Shown here: piece by piece, positions 34,594 through 43,502 of the stretch
Numbering within the stretch: position 1 is the stretch's first letter
Layout: each line of letters begins with the position of its first letter
Assembly (NCBI RefSeq): GCF_001645125.1
Contig: NZ_LXKA01000098.1
Span: forward strand, 86,171-150,170
Length of the DNA stretch: 64,000 bases
Direction: 5' to 3'
Source: Paraburkholderia ginsengiterrae
GTDB lineage: Bacteria > Pseudomonadota > Gammaproteobacteria > Burkholderiales > Burkholderiaceae
Translations under genes and position numbers: made by a program
The notes under the pieces: model-generated
Databases searched by the model: none
Told to the model about the DNA's origin: nothing
Seen by the model: only the letters and a program-made list of their open reading frames with translations

Positions 34594-36162
34594 TTACGAG
34601 CAGCGGCCGTAGTTGTCGTTGAACCTCACAATGTCGTCCTCACCGAGATAGGTGCCAGACTGGATTTCAATGATCTCGAGGGGTACCTTCCCCGGGTTCT
34701 CGAGCCGGTGACGCGTACCGAGCGGGATGTAGGTCGATTCGTTTTCACTCAGCAGGAACTGCTCCTCGCCGCGTGTGACGAGCGCCGTGCCGCGCACGAC
34801 CACCCAGTGCTCGGCACGGTGGTGATGCAGTTGCAGCGAAAGCTGCGCGCCCGGCGTCACGACAATGCGCTTGACCTGAAAACGTTCGCCGTGGTCGATC
34901 GAATCGTAAAAACCCCACGGGCGGCGCACCTTGCGATGCGCGTCGGCCTCAGGCGCGTGCTGCGCCTTGATGCGCGACACCAGCCCCTTCACGTCCTGCA
35001 CGTGCGAGCGGTCCACCACCAGCACCGCGTCGGCGGTTTCGACCACTACCACGTTGGTCGTGCCGACACAGGCAACCAGCCGCCCTTCCGAATGCGCGTA
35101 GCTCGACACCGCGCCCTCGAAGGTCACCCGGCCGCGCCCGGCGTTGCCGTTGACATCCTTCTCCATCGCGGCCCACACGGCGTCCCAGGAGCCCAGGTCC
35201 GACCAGCCGGCATCGAGCCCCACAACCACACCGGCGGGTATCGCCGACTCATTCGTCGGCTCATTCGCCGGCGTGCCGTTTGTCTGACCTGCTTCGTCCG
35301 TCTCCGTCAGACGCTCCATCACCGCGTAGTCGATCGAATCGGCCGGCGCGCTGAGGAACGCGTCCACCAGCGGACGGAAATACGCGCCTTCAGTGCGCCC
35401 GCCGCTGAACGCGCGTTCGCAAGCCGCGTGCATCTCGGGTTGCAGACGCTGCAGGGTGTCGAGCCACACGCTCGCCCGGACGATGAAAATGCCGCTGTTC
35501 CACCAATACGTACCCGCCGCGACGTACTGCGCCGCCAGTTCTTCCGCGGGTTTTTCGACGAAGCCGTCGATCACATGACCGCCGCCCGCCAGTTCCGCGC
35601 CAATGCGGATATAGCCGAAGCCGGTGTCGGGCCGCGTGGGCGGCACGCCCAGCGTCGCGATCGCGCCCTGCTCCGCGTAGCGCGCGGCGCGCTCCAGCGC
35701 AGCCTGCAGGGCGCATACGTCCGCGATCGAATGGTCCGCAGGCATGACGACCAGAATCGCATCGCCACCCGCGGCCGCGAGCGACGCGGCCAGCGTCAGC
35801 GCCGGCGCTGTATCGCGCCGCGCCGGCTCGACAATAAGACGAGCGTCGACGCCATTTTCATGAAGTTGTTCTGCGATCACGAAGCGATGTTCTTCGCCGC
35901 ACACGATGATCGGCGAGGCATCCACGTTCCAGCCGGCGGGAAATCCACACATGCGCCGCGCGGTAGCCTGCAGCAGCGAGTCGGAACCCACTACGTCGAT
36001 CAGTTGCTTCGGATAGTTTTCACGCGACACCGGCCACAGCCGCGTGCCCGAGCCCCCTGCCAGAATGACCGGGACGATGCGCGTACAACGCGCGCCGGCC
36101 TTCCCGGCATTCGCACCGTTCGGGCCGGTCGAACCGCTGCTTACAGCTGCCTGAGTCAACAT
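34594..36162 (-). CDS. manC: mannose-1-phosphate guanylyltransferase / mannose-6-phosphate isomerase
   Basis: 522 residues from ATG 36162, with AAGGAA upstream; 24 extra upstream codons are not supported. The nucleotidyltransferase half has VPVILAGGSGTRLWPVSREN and YPKQL. The C-terminal type-II PMI cupin has LSLQLHHHRAEHWVVVRGTA, whose His and Glu residues bind metal. Bifunctional: fructose-6-P to mannose-6-P, and mannose-1-P plus GTP to GDP-mannose. It supplies Gmd/Fcl and mannosyltransferases. First EPS gene of the leftward operon; equivalent to BceA. No phosphomannomutase gene is in the window. Confidence 0.95.
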   Translation of the reverse strand: MLTQAAVSSGSTGPNGANAGKAGARCTRIVPVILAGGSGTRLWPVSRENYPKQLIDVVGSDSLLQATARRMCGFPAGWNVDASPIIVCGEEHRFVIAEQLHENGVDARLIVEPARRDTAPALTLAASLAAAGGDAILVVMPADHSIADVCALQAALERAARYAEQGAIATLGVPPTRPDTGFGYIRIGAELAGGGHVIDGFVEKPAEELAAQYVAAGTYWWNSGIFIVRASVWLDTLQRLQPEMHAACERAFSGGRTEGAYFRPLVDAFLSAPADSIDYAVMERLTETDEAGQTNGTPANEPTNESAIPAGVVVGLDAGWSDLGSWDAVWAAMEKDVNGNAGRGRVTFEGAVSSYAHSEGRLVACVGTTNVVVVETADAVLVVDRSHVQDVKGLVSRIKAQHAPEADAHRKVRRPWGFYDSIDHGERFQVKRIVVTPGAQLSLQLHHHRAEHWVVVRGTALVTRGEEQFLLSENESTYIPLGTRHRLENPGKVPLEIIEIQSGTYLGEDDIVRFNDNYGRCS

Positions 36163-36250
36163 ATTCGCATTCCTTAAGATTTCATTAAGTCTGCAGAAAT
36201 ACGGACCGCTGGCCGCGCCGCACGCGGCCATCACGGATGGCCCCGTCGCG

Positions 36251-37234
36251 CTACTCGCCGACCAGTCTGCGGCTCTGGATCCGAAACTCGGTGGGGGAAA
36301 TCCTCATCCGCTTGCGGAATACCTTCGCGAGACGGTCACCGTTGCCCATGCCGGTGCGCCGGGCAATCTTGTCGACCGGCAACTCCGATTCGGTCAACAG
36401 ACTGCAGGTCACGGCAAGGCGTTCGTGCAGTAAAAAACTAGAGGGCGTGATGCCCATTTCCATCTTGAAGCGGCGCAAAAAGTTGCGCTCGCTCATTGCC
36501 GCAAACTGCGCCGCGTCGGCGATCGAAATCGCCTGCTGGCAGTTTTCCTGCAGCCAGCGAGCCGCCGCGCGCACCTTGTCGCCGGGGCTCAACGCGCCGT
36601 CTTCACCCAGCAGCGGCGCGAGGTTCGCGCACGAATCGGCCAGCAGACGCTCGGCAACCGTGCGCGCCGTGGCGCCGCCCAGATCGCGCTTGATCATGGC
36701 GAGCGCGCTTCTCATGGATTCGAGGCGGTCGCCCGTCTCCGCGCTCTGTTCCGGCTGGCGCGCCAGCAACGCCGGCGGATTGAAATCGCCGCCGTCCTTG
36801 CTGTCCCGCACATACGCCGCATCGAGCAGCGTGCGGCCTTCGCCGATCGGCCGGATCATGCCTGTATTGCGGCGCACACGGCGCAGCCACGCGATCAGGC
36901 GCTCGTCATCGGCAGCCGCGAATGCGCCCTTGCCGCCCGCAACGTACAGCGCATCGAAACCGCCGTAGTGGCGCGCGTCGAGCCCGTCCGTCCAGACACG
37001 CAGCCCGGCCGACGAAGTCACCATGCCGCCATCGGCCGACAGGAAAGAAACGTCGTACAGCCAGCCGCCCGAACCGGACGAGGCCATTTCGTTCGCTGCC
37101 TGGAAGACCTCGGCAACAACGCCTGCGCCCTGGAGTGAGCAGTCGTTGAACATCAGTATTGCGATGCGACGCATACCCTTGTTCGGAGCGTGCACCCAGC
37201 GCAGCATTGCAGACTCGAGACTCGCGCAGGTCAT
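36251..37234 (-). CDS. GlxA-type AraC family transcriptional regulator
   Basis: 327 residues from ATG 37234, with GAGAGG six bases upstream; an in-frame ATG two codons earlier is possible. Residues ~20-195 are a DJ-1/PfpI-like sensor domain (RRIAILMFNDCSLQGAGVVA, YVAGGKGAFAAADDERLIAW) lacking a clear nucleophilic Cys elbow. Residues ~220-325 carry the two AraC helix-turn-helix units (ISIADAAQFAAMSERNFLRR; VDKIARRTGMGNGDRLAKVF). It lies 88 bases upstream of manC on the same strand, so it may regulate, or be transcribed with, the EPS operon (inference). Confidence 0.87.
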   Translation of the reverse strand: MTCASLESAMLRWVHAPNKGMRRIAILMFNDCSLQGAGVVAEVFQAANEMASSGSGGWLYDVSFLSADGGMVTSSAGLRVWTDGLDARHYGGFDALYVAGGKGAFAAADDERLIAWLRRVRRNTGMIRPIGEGRTLLDAAYVRDSKDGGDFNPPALLARQPEQSAETGDRLESMRSALAMIKRDLGGATARTVAERLLADSCANLAPLLGEDGALSPGDKVRAAARWLQENCQQAISIADAAQFAAMSERNFLRRFKMEMGITPSSFLLHERLAVTCSLLTESELPVDKIARRTGMGNGDRLAKVFRKRMRISPTEFRIQSRRLVGE

Positions 37235-38034
37235 AGTCATCCTCTCACCAGAAAACGGATCTACCTGTCACCTTGAGCGGCCGCACAGAGATGCATGCCC
37301 TGTGCCGTGCATCATAGGTAGCACTAATCAAGCATTTAGCCGCCACGACCGAAAGTGACGACATGTTGGCGTATGAACAGGACGATCGGCCAGGGATTTT
37401 CGGCACAAACTGCCAATGCAGGCTTTTCACCGAATTAATTGCCGATTCCACACATGAATGAACTGCTATTCTGCGAATGGTAATGCAAGTAAAAAATCCA
37501 TTTCGTTCGGCAACGCACACACCGCGGCCACCCGAAAACGAAGGAGTTTCAATTTATTCCATCCGCCGCCCGGCCGGTTCGAGGTAACTTTTCCCCATCA
37601 CGCGGCTGCCGTGAGCGTATGTCCCTTCCATGCACCAGTATTTACCACCCCGCGGCGCCAGCACTTCTTTCCTCTGACGATAAAGATCCGGGATGGCTAT
37701 GAGTAAAGCTTGTAACCAATATAAGCAATTTAGAGTGCAACAGATTTTATTAATTGTGAGATTTTGAATCTCATGAATATAAACACGGCGATTAATGTTT
37801 CAAACATGAAACATGGAAATTAGACAACTTTGTCCACCCGGCAATAGGCGGGCCAATGGCGGAATGTGCCGAATACGAACCGGGTCATTTCCGCCAAAGG
37901 ATTGCGGAAATGCACTATGCGATTTCCGCAACACATCGCGACGGGAGGTGTACCCAGGCGGGTCCGACCTGGTGTACTAGTAGTTGGACGACGTGATGTC
38001 GTCGAGGACATACCGCGATCCACACGGGGCATCT
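37235..38034. other. long intergenic region with AT-rich island and inverted repeats
   Basis: About 800 bases between the divergent AraC regulator and the first glycosidase; no gene supported. 37690-37830 is distinctly AT-rich against the surrounding sequence. It contains two small dyads (TGAGATT-TTG-AATCTCA at 37757-37773; ATGTTTC-N6-GAAACAT at 37795-37814). Further right is a perfect ten-base inverted repeat (37902-37931). It probably holds the promoters of the right-hand glycosidase genes. Confidence 0.6.
37902..37931. repeat. inverted repeat, possible operator
   Basis: TTGCGGAAAT (37902-37911) and ATTTCCGCAA (37922-37931) are perfect ten-base inverted copies ten bases apart, about one helical turn. 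A third, partial copy ATTTCCGCCAAA begins at 37887. It lies ~104 bases upstream of the glycosidase ATG at 38035. Confidence 0.6.
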
Positions 38035-40350
38035 ATGGCGAATGCAGGTGAACAACGCGCGCGGCGAACACTGACCGGCTTCCTTGCCGCCCGTGGGCCG
38101 CGGCTGCATATTTTACGTGTTGCGGCCTCGGCAGCGGCGCTGCTTCTGCTCGGCCTCTCCGCCGGCCAATGCGGCGCGGCTGATGCAGGGACGGAAGCGA
38201 ATGGTGCGGACAAGACCACGTTCCGTGCCGACGGCAAAACATGGACACCGTGCGCGGCGGAAAACGGCAACTGTGAATTCAGCGGCACGCGCGATGTGCT
38301 GTACGGCACGGCGAAGCAGCATGTCATCAAGACATTCTCGAACGGCGCCGAATGCAACAACGGCGTGTTCGGCGACCCTGCTCCCGGTGAGGATAAACGC
38401 TGCGCCGTTGCACAAACCGCGGGCAGTGCCACCAGCCGTGCCACGAGCACGGCGGCCGCGCCGGCGGCAGGTCAGGATGCGGCGCCGACTGCCGCACTGC
38501 AATCCGCCCCGCGCTCCGATCTGAAGGCGCCGCCTGGGCAGGGCCTGCGCTGTTCTTCGGCACCAACCTTGCAGGCGAGCGCACCGGCGAACGGCGATCT
38601 CGTCGAAGCCGACACGCCGAGCGACGGCACTCGGCTATTCCCCGTGGCCAAACCGTTCGCGCTCGTCTTCACCACACGCCCGGCCCAAAGCGATACGCTC
38701 GACTGGCAGATACGCGACGCGTGGAATACCGTGCGCGCGAGCGGACGCTTCCCGGTGGCGGCGGGGGCGACGCTGTCCACGCTGAGCTGCGCCTCCACCG
38801 TGGCCGGCTACTTCGCGGTGTCCGCTTCGCTCGAACACGGACACGGGCAACTCGAATCGCGTGGCACGCGTCCTGCTGGTATCGCTACGTTCGGCGTATT
38901 GTCGGATCTTTCCGCTGCGCTACCCGCCGTGCAGTTTCCGTACGAGGACCTGCACCGATTCGGCGGACAGGGCACCGCCTATCTCGCGCCGGGGCAGCAC
39001 TGCTGCGACGGCGACGGCTACCGGCCGGTCTACACCGCGCTCGGTCTGTCGTGGGTGAACGACAATCGCAACTGGTATGTCGAGGAGCCGAAGCAATCAG
39101 GCACCTTCGCTCCCGCGACGAAGCAGCTCGCGCCCATCTTCCGGCGCGGCGACCTCATGCGGCTGATCCAGCTCGACGGCATTCCGCAGTGGGCGAGTCC
39201 GACCGGCAAAGAGACCCATAGCTATGCACCGACCTCGCTCGCGCAGATGAAGGACTACATGGCCAAAGTCGGCACCGAGTCGAACCGCGTGCGCATGACT
39301 TATTTCCCCAAACAGCGCGACAACTACTATCAGGTGACGTGGGAGCCGGACGCCGACGGCGGGTTGCCGTGGCGCGACAGCGACGCGAATTTCATCGCGA
39401 TGTACAAGGCGGTCTGGGAAGGCATCCATCAGAACGATCCGCATGCGGTCGTGATGGGGCTGACCTATTCGTCGGTGCAGGGGAACGTGAAATGGATGCG
39501 CCGGCTCGGACCGCAGGGAATCGGCCGCTATATGGATGGCATGACGGTTCACGGTTACTACGATATCGGCACGACGCCGTCGCATCCGCCTGAGCGAGTC
39601 GCGGATAACGGCAATCAGGGCACCGTGCCGGGTGCGCTGCCCGCCTCGATGCGCGCCCTGCGCCACGAACTGCGTCAGTACCTCAAGCCCGGCGCGCCGC
39701 TATTCGTGACTGAAACCGGCATTAGCTATGACATCGGCGCGTCATATGGCAAGAACTACCCGGGCGCAAACGTGCTCTATGCGCAGGCCGCGGTCACGGC
39801 GCGCACGCACCTGATTCTGCTCGGCGAAGGCGCGGACATGACGTACGTGTTCTATCTTGCGGACATGCCGGACGCCGCTCCTGGCTACGGCATCTTCTTC
39901 GAACTCGATCATCCGTCCGGCGCCTATGGGCCGTCGCACATCAGCCCTAAACCCGCCGCGCTCGCGGTGGCGGCGATGACGCGCATCATCGACGGCACCA
40001 ACACGCTCGGGCCGCTCAAGAATCTGCCCAAGGGCGTCTACGCGTATGCATTCCGGCGGCTCGGCGGCGGCAAGATCGTGACCGCGCTCTGGACGCATGA
40101 AAACGACGCGTGGAGCGCCAAAACCGGCTTCGACGCGAGCCGAAGCGTGGACTACCGCCTGCGCGTCGACGCGCCCGGCACGGCGGGCGACGTGACGGTG
40201 TTCGACATGATGGGCAACGCAACGAACTTGCCTTACCGCGACGGCGTGGCCGGTCTGAAACTTTCGCCCGCGCCCATTTATGTCGTGTCCGGCAACGCCG
40301 ACGTGTTCAAGGACGCCGTCATGACGCCGGAAGGTTACGTGGCGCGCTAG
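38035..40350 (+). CDS. exported clan GH-A-like glycosidase (PslG/GH39-like) with N-terminal Cys-rich cap
   Basis: 771 residues from ATG 38035; in-frame starts at 37996 (ATG) and 37984 (TTG) also exist. A hydrophobic leader (ASAAALLLLGLSAGQ) indicates export. Next comes a four-Cys module (~60-125: PCAAENGNCEFSGTRDVLYG to KRCAV), then a beta-sandwich-like region and a TIM barrel. Probable acid/base is Glu437 in VTWEPD and nucleophile Glu560 in FVTETGISYD, the clan GH-A arrangement. Paralogous to 45313-47265 over the last ~600 residues. Probably cleaves or trims the EPS in the periplasm or outside the cell (inference). Confidence 0.72.
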   Translation: MANAGEQRARRTLTGFLAARGPRLHILRVAASAAALLLLGLSAGQCGAADAGTEANGADKTTFRADGKTWTPCAAENGNCEFSGTRDVLYGTAKQHVIKTFSNGAECNNGVFGDPAPGEDKRCAVAQTAGSATSRATSTAAAPAAGQDAAPTAALQSAPRSDLKAPPGQGLRCSSAPTLQASAPANGDLVEADTPSDGTRLFPVAKPFALVFTTRPAQSDTLDWQIRDAWNTVRASGRFPVAAGATLSTLSCASTVAGYFAVSASLEHGHGQLESRGTRPAGIATFGVLSDLSAALPAVQFPYEDLHRFGGQGTAYLAPGQHCCDGDGYRPVYTALGLSWVNDNRNWYVEEPKQSGTFAPATKQLAPIFRRGDLMRLIQLDGIPQWASPTGKETHSYAPTSLAQMKDYMAKVGTESNRVRMTYFPKQRDNYYQVTWEPDADGGLPWRDSDANFIAMYKAVWEGIHQNDPHAVVMGLTYSSVQGNVKWMRRLGPQGIGRYMDGMTVHGYYDIGTTPSHPPERVADNGNQGTVPGALPASMRALRHELRQYLKPGAPLFVTETGISYDIGASYGKNYPGANVLYAQAAVTARTHLILLGEGADMTYVFYLADMPDAAPGYGIFFELDHPSGAYGPSHISPKPAALAVAAMTRIIDGTNTLGPLKNLPKGVYAYAFRRLGGGKIVTALWTHENDAWSAKTGFDASRSVDYRLRVDAPGTAGDVTVFDMMGNATNLPYRDGVAGLKLSPAPIYVVSGNADVFKDAVMTPEGYVAR

Positions 40351-40482
40351 CGGCGCGATCGGGCGATATTTCGGCGTGCGGCGACAGGGCCCATGGCGAC
40401 TGGCGCACAGAGCAGGTGGCCGGCGACAAGTTAGCATGGGTATCGTCACCCAGAAGCGGCGCCCAGAAGCGCAGGAGAGGAC

Positions 40483-40935
40483 ATGCTCACCGAGATCGAT
40501 TTCATGGACGTGGTTCGGCTCACGCCACTGGTCGCGATCGATCTGATCGTCAGCGACGCACAGGGGCGCGTGCTGGTCGGCCGCCGCCGCAACCGGCCGG
40601 CTCGCGGCACGTGGTTCGTGCCGGGCGGCCGCATTCTCAAGGACGAAACGCTCGACGCCGCGTTCGCGCGCATCGCCGAGGCCGAGCTGGGCATCGCGAA
40701 GCTGGCGCGCTCGGCGGCACGCTTCGAAGGCGTGTACGAACACCACTACGGCGACAACTTCGCGGGCGAGCCGGGTGTGTCGACGCACTACATCGTGCTC
40801 GCTTATGCGCTGACCCTGACCAGCACGGCGCAGCTCGGACGGCCGGAACAGCACAGCGAATACCTCTGGCTCACGCCTTCGGAACTGCTGTCGCGCACCG
40901 ACGTTCACGAGAACACGCAGGCCTATTTCCGCTAA
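40483..40935 (+). CDS. gmm: GDP-mannose mannosyl hydrolase (Nudix)
   Basis: 150 residues, typical GDPMH length. VAIDLIVSDAQGRVLVGRRR, NRPARGTWFVPGGRI and the variant Nudix helix GGRILKDETLDAAFARIAEA, then HHYGDN and LTPSELL, match Gmm/WcaH. This enzyme hydrolyses GDP-mannose to GDP and mannose with Mg2+ and can limit the GDP-mannose/GDP-fucose pool. AGGAGAGG precedes the ATG. Such genes sit in colanic-acid-type loci, consistent with context. Confidence 0.9.
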   Translation: MLTEIDFMDVVRLTPLVAIDLIVSDAQGRVLVGRRRNRPARGTWFVPGGRILKDETLDAAFARIAEAELGIAKLARSAARFEGVYEHHYGDNFAGEPGVSTHYIVLAYALTLTSTAQLGRPEQHSEYLWLTPSELLSRTDVHENTQAYFR

Positions 40936-41071
40936 CGCGGCTACGCGCTCGCGCGAGCGCGCCGGCGCGCGCGCATGCCGACGCGCCATACCGTGCCGAC
41001 TGTGAGTTCGGCAACGTGGCGACAAGGGCGGCTCAAGTATGATCGAGCTCTCCTTCAGGGCTCGAATCACT

Positions 41072-43465
41072 ATGCGATCATCGGCAATCCGGTTCGTACA
41101 CGATTCACTCGTTGCTTTCCTCGCGCTTGTCGCTTTCGCCTTCTTTCCGGTCCAGGCGCGCGCGGCCGATTGCGCCGCCGGCACGCTCGTCACCGTGGTC
41201 GCGCACCTCGATGACGATCTGCTGTTCGTGGACCCGGCCATCACCGAACGCCTCGACGCGGGGTGGTGCATCACCACCGTGCATCTGATCGGCGGCGCCA
41301 ACGGTGCGGACTTCGCCTATGTGCTGACTCGCGAGCGGGCCTCGCGGCTCGCTTACGCACGCATGGCCGGGGTGCCCAACGAATGGATCGAGTCGAACGT
41401 CACGCTGGCCGGCAAGCAGGTCCATCAGATGGTGTTGAAGGCGAAGCCGCAGGTACGCCTGCTCGAGTTCCGCCTGCCCGGCGGTGGTGTGCGCGGCGGC
41501 CGCGAGCCGCTCGGCCTGCTGTGGGAGCAGCACGCCACGCTCTCCACCTACCCGATGAACGCGGACGGCACCGTGCGCGTCAAATACGATCGCGATAGCC
41601 TGTCAGCAGCGCTGAAAGTCGTGCTCGCGCAGGCCACGCAGATCTACACACTTAATCCGGACACCGTACCGTTTATCGAGCACCCGGACCACATCTTTGC
41701 CGCCCGCATTACACGCCACGTTGCGCAGACACTCGGCAAGAGCGTGCCGATTGTCTATCACGTCACCTATCCGACCGGCGGCTGGCCAGGCAATCTTCCC
41801 TCTGCCGAAGTCCAGCGCAAGCGCGACATTGTCGCGAGTTACTTTTCGATCGACGGCAGCGAGTGGTCGCATGTATTCGGCGAGTTTCAATGGAACGGCA
41901 ACTGGATCTCGCGGCGCTATGCCTTTGAGGATCGCACCGACCATCGCGTGCCGGATTTTCAGGCGTACCCGATGCAACTCTTCAACGCCGCGGCGAGCCG
42001 CTGCCTGACCTCCGCGGGCCCGGGCCGCGCCCCCACGCTCGCGGCCTGCGCGAACTCGCCCGCCCAGCAATGGCGCTGGGATCCGCTCACCGTCTATCCC
42101 GGCAATCCACGCAACGCCGCGCTCGTGAGCGTCGCGACCTCGCAATGCATCGCCGAGCGCGACGGCTATCTGGTATCCGAGACCTGCGATCAATGGGACC
42201 AGGCGCAGCGCTGGACGCCGTGGGACTTCGGCATCGTCTATACGCCGATGCGCCACTGCCTCGGCGAAAACGACGGCAAGCTCACCATGCGCGGCTGCAC
42301 CGCGCTCACCACCCGCTTCCGCTGGGCCACCACGCAGCGCACCCAGGAGAACGACCTGAGGCTCGCCACCGCGATGGTGGGCGACATCGCCGGCGCGGGC
42401 GAACCGTCGGCAGTCTATGTTCAGCGGCGACACGACGGCCCCGGCTTCAACGTGTATGCCGCGTCGCTCGCGAAAGCGTCGCCGCCCGCGCTGTGGTACG
42501 CCGACGCGGTGCCGTTCGACCCGCTCGCCACCGCGCCGAGTTGCGCCGGCGACAAACTGTGCTTCGACAGCGTGCGCTTCCTGCTTGGCGACTTCAGCGG
42601 CGACGGCAAGGCCGACCTGATGATCGTCGCGGCGCGTCAGGGTGGCACCGCGTTCTGGCTGCTGCGTAGCACCGGCGACCATTTCGAGGCGCCGCGCCTG
42701 TGGCTGCAAACCAGTCAGGCGTTCAGGCCGGAACTGGCGCAGCAGTATGTGGCCGCGGACTTGACCGGAACCGGACGCGCCAGCGTGCTGATCGCGCAGA
42801 AACGCGCCGATCGCGGACTCGACCTGTGGGTCGCCACCGCGCAAGGAGCGGGCGCGGTGGTGGGGTCCGCGCCGGCGCTCTGGGCGCAGGCCGACACGCT
42901 GAACCAGAACGTCAATCTGCTGGTGCGCCGCGACAAAGCGGGCGCACGCGAGTCACTGGTGGCTGTCGATAGCGCCGACGGCCGGCTTGCGCTCACGCTC
43001 ATCGCGACCGAAGGCACGCGCCTGGGTGTTGGCGAGCGTCACCTGTTGCCGGCGACTTTTGTCCCGGGGTTTGTAAAAGTGACCATCGGCGCCGTGCACG
43101 ACGAGGACCGCAACACCTTGATCCTGCTGACACCCCATCTCGATGAGACGAGCGAAGACGCAATGATCGACGTGGCCACTGTCGACCTAAGCAGCGCGGC
43201 CTATGCACCGGTCGAGGCAGCGACCCTGCACGGCCTGTCGTGGTCGGATGTCTTTCCCGCATTCGTGCGCGACAAGCAAGGCGCGGCGCTGGTGCTGTAC
43301 CGGCGGACCGACGCGACGCTCGGCGATTTTTATTTCACCGGCGGCGCACCGGCGCTGTCGCGCTATCCGGCAGGAAACGGCCTCGCGCTGGGCGCCGCCC
43401 AGGATCTCGGCACGTTGCCGGGTCTTTTCTCGGAGACAGTGCGAATCGACCGGCTCGCGCAGTAG
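41072..43465 (+). CDS. secreted PIG-L family deacetylase with lectin-like and FG-GAP-like regions
   Basis: 797 residues from ATG 41072; an ATG at 41039 is also possible. A signal peptide ends near VQARAAD. The first ~260 residues are a PIG-L/LmbE N-deacetylase: VTVVAHLDDDLLF (the AHPDDD zinc motif with Pro to Leu) and EHPDHIFAAR. A central region with spaced Cys and Gln-x-Trp (QLFNAAASRCLTSAG, PAQQWRW, QRWTPW) resembles a ricin-type trefoil. The C-terminal half has FG-GAP-like GDFSGDGKADLMIV and ADLTGTGRASVLI propeller motifs. Likely deacetylates an amino-sugar polymer or EPS outside the inner membrane. Neither half has proven partners here. Confidence 0.8.
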   Translation: MRSSAIRFVHDSLVAFLALVAFAFFPVQARAADCAAGTLVTVVAHLDDDLLFVDPAITERLDAGWCITTVHLIGGANGADFAYVLTRERASRLAYARMAGVPNEWIESNVTLAGKQVHQMVLKAKPQVRLLEFRLPGGGVRGGREPLGLLWEQHATLSTYPMNADGTVRVKYDRDSLSAALKVVLAQATQIYTLNPDTVPFIEHPDHIFAARITRHVAQTLGKSVPIVYHVTYPTGGWPGNLPSAEVQRKRDIVASYFSIDGSEWSHVFGEFQWNGNWISRRYAFEDRTDHRVPDFQAYPMQLFNAAASRCLTSAGPGRAPTLAACANSPAQQWRWDPLTVYPGNPRNAALVSVATSQCIAERDGYLVSETCDQWDQAQRWTPWDFGIVYTPMRHCLGENDGKLTMRGCTALTTRFRWATTQRTQENDLRLATAMVGDIAGAGEPSAVYVQRRHDGPGFNVYAASLAKASPPALWYADAVPFDPLATAPSCAGDKLCFDSVRFLLGDFSGDGKADLMIVAARQGGTAFWLLRSTGDHFEAPRLWLQTSQAFRPELAQQYVAADLTGTGRASVLIAQKRADRGLDLWVATAQGAGAVVGSAPALWAQADTLNQNVNLLVRRDKAGARESLVAVDSADGRLALTLIATEGTRLGVGERHLLPATFVPGFVKVTIGAVHDEDRNTLILLTPHLDETSEDAMIDVATVDLSSAAYAPVEAATLHGLSWSDVFPAFVRDKQGAALVLYRRTDATLGDFYFTGGAPALSRYPAGNGLALGAAQDLGTLPGLFSETVRIDRLAQ

Positions 43466-43502
43466 CGCGAGCGCCGGTCGGCGCGTTGTGCTGCGGTGTG
43501 CT

